Positions 1-5,772 of a stretch of 6,818 nt of DNA are shown in pieces. Below the pieces are notes generated by a model. That model was not told the DNA's origin. It worked only from the letters and a program-made list of their open reading frames with translations, and ran no database searches. The translations under genes were made by a program, and so were the position numbers. Each line of letters begins with the position of its first letter. Within the stretch, counting starts at the first letter, position 1. The DNA is from JALRAP01 sp046302815 (lineage in GTDB: Bacteria; Bacteroidota; Bacteroidia; AKYH767-A; OLB10): contig JBKCHO010000128.1 in the NCBI GenBank assembly GCA_046302815.1, positions 1 to 6,818 of the forward strand. Direction: 5' to 3'.

Positions 1-1347
1 GGACTGATAGTAATTCTTGGCGATTTGCTTCAATTGGCGGTTATAATAGGTTACATGTTCTATGTGGATGTGGAACTGACTTTGATTAGTCTAAGTACCA
101 TTCCTGTATTGGCCGTAGCAACCAATATTTTCAAAAATAGCGTTAAGAAATCGTTCTCCGAAGTTCGAACACAGGTGGCCGCATTGAACACCTTTGTAAA
201 TGAGCATTTGAGTGGAATCCGGGTTGTACAAATGTTCAATAGAGAGAAGATAGAGATGGGTCGCTTCGATAAGATCAATGCGATGCATAGGGATGCCAAT
301 ATAAAATCGGTTTGGTATTACAGCATTTTTTTTCCGGTAGTCGAAATCCTATCTGCAATTTCCATAGGATTGTTGGTATGGTGGGGTGCGTCCGATGTTA
401 TTAAGGACGAACTAACCTTTGGTACCTTGGTAGCTTTCATCATGTACATCAACATGCTGTTTCGACCCATCCGGGAACTAGCCGATAAATTCAATACGCT
501 TCAAATGGGGGTGGTAAGCTCCGAACGCATCCTGAAATTAATGGATGAAACCACTTTGGAAACCGATCGCGATCTTATTGAAAATTCATCGAATAGAATT
601 TCAAATGGGATAGTTGAATTCAAAAATGTTTGGTTTGCCTATAAGGATAAAGAATGGGTTTTGAAGGATGTTAGTTTCAAAATCCATAACGGAGAGCGCT
701 TGGCCATTGTTGGGGCAACCGGTTCCGGCAAAACCACTATCATAAGTCTTATCAATAGATTTTATGAAATTCAAAAGGGAGCTATTTTGATTGACGGAGT
801 CGACATCCGCGAAATCCCACTCCCTGTATTGCGGTCTTCAATCGGTGTGGTTTTACAAGATGTGTTTTTATTCTCAGATAGCATTCTAAATAATGTTAGG
901 ATGGGTAACTCCGAAATTGATGTTAACAAAGTGAAGGAGGGTGCGAGCATCATTGGGATGGATCGCTTTTTGGAAAAACTTCCTGGAGGCTTGGATTACA
1001 GGGTGGGAGAGCGAGGTACTTTGTTGTCTATGGGTCAACGGCAATTGATTTCCTTCTTGAGAGCATGGGCTCATAATCCCGCTATTCTCGTTCTGGATGA
1101 GGCCACTTCATCCATAGATGCGGAGAGTGAGCTTTTAATCATCAAGGCCACAGAAACACTCACCACAAATCGAACATCCATAGTGGTTGCTCATAGACTG
1201 GCGACCATAAAGCACGCCAATCGGATTTTAGTTATGGATAAAGGTGTTGTGGTTGAAGAAGGAACACATGCCAGCTTACTGCAAGAATCAGGTCTGTATC
1301 ACAAATTATACATGACCCAGTTCATTCAGCAGGAAACTATTTCATAA
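1..1347 (+). CDS. ABC exporter, fused permease and ATPase (MdlB/YheH/MsbA type), 5' partial
   Basis: This is an ATP-driven inner-membrane exporter half-transporter with a membrane domain followed by a nucleotide-binding domain. The reading frame is open to the left edge, so the true start lies outside; a TTG at 25 is internal. Of 448 visible residues, about 1-160 hold the later membrane helices (hydrophobic runs near 1-20, 25-43, 105-130 and 138-155). The ATPase domain covers about 200-440. All its motifs are present: Walker A GATGSGKTT (238-246, Lys244), Q-loop Gln286, signature LSMGQ (342-346), Walker B ILVLDE (362-367, catalytic Glu367) and H-loop His398. Relatives are usually about 580-600 residues, so roughly 140 are missing. 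The signature has Met where LSGGQ has Gly; related exporters often have LSVGQ. The substrate (lipid, drug or peptide) cannot be read from sequence. It could work as a homodimer or pair with a gene upstream of the window. Confidence 0.95.
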   Translation, partial: GLIVILGDLLQLAVIIGYMFYVDVELTLISLSTIPVLAVATNIFKNSVKKSFSEVRTQVAALNTFVNEHLSGIRVVQMFNREKIEMGRFDKINAMHRDANIKSVWYYSIFFPVVEILSAISIGLLVWWGASDVIKDELTFGTLVAFIMYINMLFRPIRELADKFNTLQMGVVSSERILKLMDETTLETDRDLIENSSNRISNGIVEFKNVWFAYKDKEWVLKDVSFKIHNGERLAIVGATGSGKTTIISLINRFYEIQKGAILIDGVDIREIPLPVLRSSIGVVLQDVFLFSDSILNNVRMGNSEIDVNKVKEGASIIGMDRFLEKLPGGLDYRVGERGTLLSMGQRQLISFLRAWAHNPAILVLDEATSSIDAESELLIIKATETLTTNRTSIVVAHRLATIKHANRILVMDKGVVVEEGTHASLLQESGLYHKLYMTQFIQQETIS

Positions 1348-1372
1348 TAGCTTTTAATGATGTAATTTTCGT

Positions 1373-1391
1373 TGGGATTTGATAAATCCCA
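1373..1391 (+). terminator. Perfect 8-bp hairpin after the ABC exporter gene, possible weak terminator
   Basis: TGGGATTT (1373-1380) and AAATCCCA (1384-1391) are perfect inverted repeats around the three-base loop GAT, 25 bases after the exporter stop codon. No T-run follows directly; the first is around 1410-1415. Intrinsic termination would therefore be weak, and the element may instead protect the 3' end of the transcript or bind a protein. The pairing is seen directly; the function is inferred. Confidence 0.4.
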
Positions 1392-1429
1392 CCTAAATCA
1401 TAATTAGTTGTTTTTCAATTAGAATCATC

Positions 1430-2956
1430 ATGTTTTTTAGTCGTAGATGGATTGTTGTTGTTTCCTTGTCGCTGGTAACCGTGGCTTCTTTTACTTTTTT
1501 TCAGCTTAAATCATCTCCAAGCCATAAGTTGGAAACACTTTTGGATTCAAGGCAACTGGAACAAGTTCGTGCCGAACTGAAACAGACTGAATTTTCTGAT
1601 TCCAATTTCTATCGAAGCTTTGTTTACAGATTGGAAATTTTGGACTCCATGGGCGATGTTGCTCTTGCTTTGGATCAATTGACCAAAATGGCTCAAACTG
1701 TTTCAGATAGTGCCTTCGTTAAGGATTTGTTTTTCGATCATTGGCTTGATTTAAAGAATAGGATGAATTCGGGGAATTCAAGTACATGGACTACTTCATT
1801 ACAAAACCTCATTCAGGTAAAATTGCCACATTCGATTAAGGATAGTTTGGCAATATTTTTAAAAGCCAAGGCAATCAGGGATCAAACCGTAGCTGATTGG
1901 AACAATTGTATCATCATCTATGGACAAGAGGTCAATAGTCAGGATGATTTTATTTCTCAAAGGAGAAAAATATTTTTAGACACGCTCATGTTGGCTAAGA
2001 ATAATATTGCAATCGATTCAATTCTAAAAATGAACCCGTGTTATATTCCTATTCTAACCAAAATGGATAGGGTACATAATAAAGCCTTCCGGTACGACGA
2101 GTTATTCAATCCGGATTTTAATTTGGAAAATCCACTCGCCGGAAGGTATATAGTAGGCGATTTCAATTCGGTAGATGCAAGCGGAAACTGTAGAGGTAGT
2201 TATGATATATTTCCCATTGATGCCACTCTACCGGAGTTCAAACCCCTTTTCAGTCAGGCCCATAAAAATGGATTTGATCCCTATGATCCGAAAGCGGTTC
2301 GCAACTGGTTTGACACCTTGGGTAGCGAGGAACGGCAAAAGTTTTATGAGCCCTATTGGCTTTGGCAAAATTATTTGTCAAAAGTCCACAAATACAAAAC
2401 GGAACCTTTGAATAGGGAACCGGAAATTGAAATCAAGGGTCGAAAGTACTGCATTGGACAACGGATGTGTTTGTGTGAAGTACAAAACGACACCATTTTG
2501 ATGGTGGCACAATTTGTTACTTCCTCAAGAAATGTCAATTATCCACACTCCGCTTTGAAGGATTTCGATGATCAGCCTAGATATTATGCTCCAAAGTGCC
2601 TGATTACCTCCCGTTATTGGGATTCAGCAGTGCCTTATGATTCATTGGATTTGAAGCGTGACAAAATGATGGGTTTTGCCAGTCGCCATGTCATCAAATA
2701 CAATGGCAAGGTGGATCTTCCTAATTTCCTGCATATGAACCCTTCCGATGAGTTTAGAGGCGCTAGAAGATATGTGAATGGTATACACGAATTTGCTGTC
2801 GGTGGGAGCGGACCTGCCAAATATATGGGCACTCCAATAAGTCTGGGTTGTGTCCGCCTTCACGACTATCCCTCCAAATTCGTTCGATGGTGGGTTCCAA
2901 AGAACGCCCGATTCTTTATTGCTTATGAATACAAGCGATATATACAGCGCAAGTGA
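1430..2956 (+). CDS. Membrane-anchored L,D-transpeptidase (YkuD domain) with a large unassigned N-terminal part
   Basis: The C-terminal domain matches the YkuD family, whose members make 3-3 peptidoglycan cross-links or attach proteins to peptidoglycan through a catalytic cysteine. The active-site pattern is clear: His453 in GIHEFAVGG, then SLGCVRL with Ser471, Gly473, nucleophile Cys474 and Arg476. The His-to-Cys spacing fits the family pattern. The catalytic region runs from about residue 333 to 500. Residues 7-27 form one hydrophobic segment after a short basic start, so the protein is probably an inner-membrane anchored or secreted periplasmic enzyme. Residues 30-300 are mostly helical in character, without a domain I can name; a repeat-type scaffold is possible. 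There are eight cysteines (160, 204, 254, 341, 347, 349, 390, 474). The ATG at 1430 is favoured because an in-frame stop at 1394 precedes it with no other ATG between. The exact substrate is unknown. Confidence 0.87.
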   Translation: MFFSRRWIVVVSLSLVTVASFTFFQLKSSPSHKLETLLDSRQLEQVRAELKQTEFSDSNFYRSFVYRLEILDSMGDVALALDQLTKMAQTVSDSAFVKDLFFDHWLDLKNRMNSGNSSTWTTSLQNLIQVKLPHSIKDSLAIFLKAKAIRDQTVADWNNCIIIYGQEVNSQDDFISQRRKIFLDTLMLAKNNIAIDSILKMNPCYIPILTKMDRVHNKAFRYDELFNPDFNLENPLAGRYIVGDFNSVDASGNCRGSYDIFPIDATLPEFKPLFSQAHKNGFDPYDPKAVRNWFDTLGSEERQKFYEPYWLWQNYLSKVHKYKTEPLNREPEIEIKGRKYCIGQRMCLCEVQNDTILMVAQFVTSSRNVNYPHSALKDFDDQPRYYAPKCLITSRYWDSAVPYDSLDLKRDKMMGFASRHVIKYNGKVDLPNFLHMNPSDEFRGARRYVNGIHEFAVGGSGPAKYMGTPISLGCVRLHDYPSKFVRWWVPKNARFFIAYEYKRYIQRK

Positions 2957-2982
2957 TGTTTTTTTAGTCGGATTAGTTCTCC

Positions 2983-2990
2983 TATATTCG
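2983..2990 (+). promoter_or_regulatory. Candidate Bacteroidota -7 promoter box upstream of mscL
   Basis: TATATTCG differs at one defined position from the Bacteroidota -7 consensus TAnnTTTG and sits 19 bases before the mscL ATG. A clear -33 TTTG element is not seen; only a T-rich run (2959-2965) lies at about the right distance. It would give mscL its own short-leader transcript. Support is weak. Confidence 0.25.
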
Positions 2991-3009
2991 TGTCCAAACT
3001 AAAAGCGTC

Positions 3010-3420
3010 ATGGGAGTTATCAAAGAATTCAAAGAATTTGCCATCCGAGGAAACCTGGTCGATTTGGCAGTGGCCTTTGTTATGGGTGGTGCATTCGGCA
3101 AGATCGTTTCCTCTTTTGTAGATGGCATGGTTATGCCGTTAGTTGGTATGATTACAGGTGGGGTAGACTTCAGCGATAAGAAACTGGTCCTACAAAAAGC
3201 AGGAGAGGGCGTTACCGAGGTAGCCGTCCAATATGGACAGTTTGTTACATCCGTAATAGATTTATTGATTGTATCCATGGCCGTATTCCTAATTGTGAAA
3301 GCAATTAACCGTCTGAAAAGAGAACAAAAGGCTTCTACACCACCCGCTGTTCCTGTTGTTTCAAATGAGGAAAAACTCCTCACAGAAATCAGAGATTTAC
3401 TACGAAAAAACCAATCTTAA
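3010..3420 (+). CDS. mscL: Large-conductance mechanosensitive channel MscL
   Basis: MscL is a homopentameric inner-membrane pore that opens under membrane tension and releases solutes during hypo-osmotic shock. The 136 residues equal the E. coli protein in length. The N-terminal helix and first membrane segment carry the family hallmark: IKEF at 4-7, then RGN-VDLAV at 13-21, then GGAFGKIVSS at 26-35. The second membrane segment is about residues 75-98. The tail ends in the conserved cytoplasmic bundle motif LLTEIRDLL. Aligned with remembered E. coli MscL, the pore positions read Leu19, Ala22 and Phe23, where E. coli has Leu19, Gly22 and Val23. The ATG at 3010 gives the expected full-length start. 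The gene lies 53 bases after the transpeptidase gene and 24 before the DUF3078 gene, so co-transcription with the latter is likely. Confidence 0.97.
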   Translation: MGVIKEFKEFAIRGNLVDLAVAFVMGGAFGKIVSSFVDGMVMPLVGMITGGVDFSDKKLVLQKAGEGVTEVAVQYGQFVTSVIDLLIVSMAVFLIVKAINRLKREQKASTPPAVPVVSNEEKLLTEIRDLLRKNQS

Positions 3421-3444
3421 TAAACTTTTATAACAAATATCCTT

Positions 3445-4368
3445 ATGAAAAGCATCGCATTGGCTTTCTTGTGCCTCATCTGTTTTGGCACCTTCTCTTG
3501 GTCTCAAACAGCAATGTTGGAATCCGTCAAGCGGGACACGACTTCTGATCGGACAAAAGCCTGGAAGCGTTCTGGCTTGGTTGGTGTGAATTTTACACAG
3601 GTTAGTTTGAGCAATTGGGCGGCCGGTGGATCCAACTCCATTTCAGGATTGGCTCTCTTCAAATATGCGGCTAACTATAAAGACGAGTTGAATTCATGGG
3701 ATACTCAAATTGATTTGGGTTACGGGATCAGTCAAGAAGGCGATCAAAGTGCCATCAAATCTGAGGATAAGCTTGATATTTCTACCAAATATGGTCGCTT
3801 TGCGTTCAAAAATTGGTATTATTCTGCCTTAGGGGCATTTAGAAGCCAATTTGCCAAAGGATATAATTATCCGAATGATTCGGTTGTAATTTCAAAGTTC
3901 CTTGCCCCTGGTTATTTTACACTGGCCCTAGGTTTGGATTATCGACCATCCGAAGCGTTTACCTTCTTGGCCTCCCCATTAGCTGGAAGGATTATCGTGG
4001 TACAAGATGATTCGCTCATCAAAGCCGGTGCATTCGGGGTTGAGCCTGGCAGCACCACCAAAACTGAATTTGGTGCTATGATCAGAGCCATGTTAAAGAA
4101 GGATATCATCAAAAATGTAACCCTATCCACCAAACTAGAGCTTTATAGTGATTATATGGAGAATGCGGCCAATGTGGATGTGAATTGGGAGCTGATGCTC
4201 AACATGAAAGTCAATGAGTTTATGTCAGCCAACATCTCCACACACCTTATTTATGATGACGACACCATGATCGGATACGATTCTGATGATGATGGTATTT
4301 TGGATGGATACGGTCCTAGAACCCAATTCAAAGAAGTAATCGGAATTGGATTGTCATATCGTTTTTGA
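3445..4368 (+). CDS. DUF3078-family outer-membrane beta-barrel protein
   Basis: The protein has a typical Sec signal peptide (about residues 1-20, ending near SWS-Q). The mature part alternates polar and hydrophobic residues as beta-strands do, and it ends in YRF, an aromatic C-terminus favoured by the outer-membrane barrel insertion machinery. The stretch VGVNFTQVSLSNWAAGGSNS near residues 47-66 and the end GIGLSYRF are marks of DUF3078, a family found almost only in Bacteroidota. The family has no proven role; transport, structure or surface display are all possible. Residues 279-287 (DSDDDGILD) form an acidic DxDxDG loop that resembles a calcium site, placed just before the last strand. 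The 307-residue length is normal for the family. The gene starts 24 bases after mscL, suggesting a shared transcript. Confidence 0.85.
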   Translation: MKSIALAFLCLICFGTFSWSQTAMLESVKRDTTSDRTKAWKRSGLVGVNFTQVSLSNWAAGGSNSISGLALFKYAANYKDELNSWDTQIDLGYGISQEGDQSAIKSEDKLDISTKYGRFAFKNWYYSALGAFRSQFAKGYNYPNDSVVISKFLAPGYFTLALGLDYRPSEAFTFLASPLAGRIIVVQDDSLIKAGAFGVEPGSTTKTEFGAMIRAMLKKDIIKNVTLSTKLELYSDYMENAANVDVNWELMLNMKVNEFMSANISTHLIYDDDTMIGYDSDDDGILDGYGPRTQFKEVIGIGLSYRF

Positions 4369-4413
4369 TAGAGCAGATTAACTTTTAGGCTCTCCCAGCT
4401 GTTTGAAAATTAA

Positions 4414-5073
4414 ATGTCAGTAGGACCAGCCTCTTTAACTTGCCTATTCTTGTGCATTCTTGCTTCTTGTGGCATGGGTGGACCCGATGCTAGGGAAAGG
4501 CATTCGACTACTGCTAATTCAAACCACATGGACACCACCAAGCTTGATACCATCACCTTTGGAAGCGGTTGCTTCTGGTGTACTGAAGCCGTTTTCCAAT
4601 CACTCGAAGGCGTATATTCGGCCGTCTCGGGCTACATGGGAGGTCAAACCGACAATCCAACCTACAAGGAGGTATGTAGCGGAACAACAGGACATGCCGA
4701 GGTGGTTCAGGTAACTTATGACCCAGCTGTTATAACCTATGAAGAGTTGCTTGAGGCGTTTTGGTCATCTCACGATCCAACTACGCTGAACAGACAAGGA
4801 AACGATGTCGGAACCCAATATCGTTCTGTTATCTTTTATCACAGTCAGGAACAAAGAGATGCGGCTGTTGCCATAAAGGCAGACTTGATCTCAAGACGGG
4901 TGTTTGATCGAGTCATAGTAACAGAAATATCTCCCGCTGCAATATTTTACCCTGCGGAAAACTATCATCAGGAATACTACGAACTGAATGGTAGCGAACC
5001 TTATTGCCAATTTGTTATCAGACCCAAACTCGAAAAATTCAAAAAAGCCTTTTCAGACAAACTGAAAAAGTAG
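4414..5073 (+). CDS. msrA: Peptide-methionine (S)-S-oxide reductase MsrA, lipoprotein form
   Basis: MsrA reduces the S-form of methionine sulfoxide in proteins. The active-site motif GCFWC is at residues 52-56, with catalytic Cys53 and conserved Glu58. Further family blocks follow: GYMGG (near 72), YKEVCSGTTGHAEVV, a TLNRQGNDVGTQYRS block, and PAENYHQEYY. Cys198, in PYCQF, is the likely resolving cysteine; Cys56 is another candidate partner. The N-terminus is a lipoprotein signal: a hydrophobic run ending in the lipobox LASC, with lipidated Cys19, followed by a Ser/Thr/Asn-containing linker. The enzyme is thus expected to be tethered in the envelope facing the periplasm or surface. An in-frame stop lies directly before the ATG at 4414, so the start cannot be further upstream. 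A second in-frame ATG at 4528 (Met39) could start a signal-less form. There is no fused MsrB domain. Confidence 0.95.
   Translation: MSVGPASLTCLFLCILASCGMGGPDARERHSTTANSNHMDTTKLDTITFGSGCFWCTEAVFQSLEGVYSAVSGYMGGQTDNPTYKEVCSGTTGHAEVVQVTYDPAVITYEELLEAFWSSHDPTTLNRQGNDVGTQYRSVIFYHSQEQRDAAVAIKADLISRRVFDRVIVTEISPAAIFYPAENYHQEYYELNGSEPYCQFVIRPKLEKFKKAFSDKLKK
5041..5070 (-). terminator. Candidate intrinsic terminator for the minus-strand operon, inside the msrA 3' end
   Basis: TTTTCAG (5050-5056) pairs with CTGAAAA (5062-5068) across the five-base loop ACAAA. Read on the minus strand, the stem is followed within three bases by TTTTTT and then another T-rich stretch, as expected of an intrinsic terminator for the small gene ending at 5084. 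The stem is AT-rich and so weak, and it lies in msrA coding sequence, where a lysine-rich end (AAA codons) produces such runs anyway. Confidence 0.35.
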
Positions 5074-5083
5074 TTGGATTTAT

Positions 5084-5284
5084 TTATTCGTCGCCAGCCT
5101 GATCTTCCTGGTCGCTTTTTATATCGGCATCGTTAATCATTGCAGCAATCTTGTCTGCATCCAAATTTTGGTTTTTTTCGATGATATCGGAATAGATACC
5201 AGCGAGATTTCTTGCAGTCAACGGGCCGTTTTTAAAGTTCTTTTCAAGCGACTTGATTACAGCTTTTTTCAAATCTTCGTTCAT
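5084..5284 (-). CDS. Small acidic protein of unknown function, 66 residues, downstream of the response regulator
   Basis: I do not recognise this protein. It starts with ATG at 5284 and is highly charged, with no signal peptide or membrane segment, so it is probably cytoplasmic. Residues 1-50 look helical, with two likely amphipathic helices (about 3-16 and 22-37) and a third near 42-50. The tail is acidic (SDQEDQAGDE). It lies on the same strand as the kinase and receiver genes, 92 bases after the receiver stop, so co-transcription is plausible. Residues 16-31 (NF..GPLTA...I) resemble the end of that receiver (NF..KPLTA...I), with 7 of 16 identical and no gaps, though without the conserved Lys. 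This may be chance. Its convergent neighbour msrA ends 10 bases away. Lysine-, Asp- and Glu-rich codon use looks like real coding sequence, but no family match confirms it. Confidence 0.65.
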   Translation of the reverse strand: MNEDLKKAVIKSLEKNFKNGPLTARNLAGIYSDIIEKNQNLDADKIAAMINDADIKSDQEDQAGDE

Positions 5285-5295
5285 GATCCTGACGA

Positions 5296-5332
5296 GGTTT
5301 TGGTTTTGAGTCAGCTAAATTACCAAAACCAA
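5296..5332 (-). promoter_or_regulatory. Inverted repeat in the leader of the small protein gene
   Basis: GGTTTTGGT (5296-5304) is the exact reverse complement of ACCAAAACC (5322-5330). A shifted pairing, TTGGTTTTG (5300-5308) with CAAAACCAA (5324-5332), is equally perfect at 9 bp. On the minus strand the hairpin would sit 11-15 bases before the ATG at 5284. No T-run follows, so a terminator is unlikely. It could affect translation of the small gene or be a protein-binding site. The function is inferred only. Confidence 0.35.
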
Positions 5333-5376
5333 TTCAATCGCATGAGATTCTCCAATCAATTTATTGACATTGTTGC

Positions 5377-5772
5377 TCAATGCAATATGGCCTCTACTTT
5401 TTCTGCAGTCAATGGTTTCGATATGAAATTGGCTACAATATCAAACTGCTTGGATCGTGTAATATCAGCAGGATCCATTGACGAACTGAGTATGTAGATT
5501 TTTGATCCACAAATCTTGTCGATGTTCAATTTGATGAAATTCTCAAGGAATTGCCAACCATTCATTTCTGGCATGTTTATATCCAGAAAGATCACATCCG
5601 GACATTCGGGATCCTTATGTGAGGTGGATTCCTTCAGATGTTCGAGCGCTATTTCAGGATTATTGAAGGAAACCACATCCGTGGAAGGATAGTGGTCGGT
5701 AATGAAGTTCTCCGTGATGAAGTTGTGGATGTCGTCGTCGTCTACTAGCAAGATTCTGTTTTCCTTAGTCAT
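5377..5772 (-). CDS. Single-domain response regulator (CheY-like receiver, no output domain)
   Basis: The 131 residues make one receiver domain and nothing else. The acidic pocket is in LLVDDDD (residues 8-14). The phosphoacceptor is Asp64 in FLDINMPEMNGW, the conserved hydroxyl residue is Ser97 in ILSSS, and the conserved lysine is Lys119 in SKPL. The Ser97-Lys119 spacing of 22 equals that of CheY Thr87-Lys109. The ATG at 5772 overlaps the kinase stop codon by 8 bases, a sign of translational coupling and a fixed kinase-receiver pair. With no DNA-binding or enzymatic domain, signalling must go through protein contact or a phosphorelay. Receivers of this VDDD...NFI type next to HisKA kinases are common in Bacteroidota. 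The protein has usual length and no missing active residue. Confidence 0.95.
   Translation of the reverse strand: MTKENRILLVDDDDIHNFITENFITDHYPSTDVVSFNNPEIALEHLKESTSHKDPECPDVIFLDINMPEMNGWQFLENFIKLNIDKICGSKIYILSSSMDPADITRSKQFDIVANFISKPLTAEKVEAILH

Noticed and set aside
25..27. TTG as the start of the ABC exporter gene
   Set aside because: The frame stays open to base 1 and the sequence before it is membrane-segment-like, so the true start is outside the window.
2918..2966. Terminator after the transpeptidase gene (stem 2918-2924 with 2933-2939, T-run 2959-2965)
   Set aside because: The T-run starts about 20 bases after the stem, which includes a G-U pair, so the spacing does not fit an intrinsic terminator.
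2982..3383. Open antisense frame of 133 codons across mscL on the minus strand
   Set aside because: It mirrors mscL almost exactly, its translation is rich in Thr, Ser, Pro and Ile with no recognisable motif, and mscL is certain on the other strand.
4379..4386. Promoter box TAACTTTT before msrA
   Set aside because: It resembles TAnnTTTG but no TTTG/TTG element lies at the right distance upstream.
4370..4393. Terminator after the DUF3078 gene (AGAGC with GCTCT)
   Set aside because: The stem is only 5 bp with a 14-base loop and no T-run follows.
5315..5322. Minus-strand TAATTTAG as a -7 promoter box for the small gene
   Set aside because: One mismatch to TAnnTTTG, but no -33 element at proper spacing; it is also the loop of the inverted repeat.
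5168..5497. Open + strand frame of 109 codons opposite the small gene and the receiver end
   Set aside because: It overlaps the C-terminal third of a certain receiver gene and the small gene, and has no recognisable domain; it is best explained as a shadow frame.
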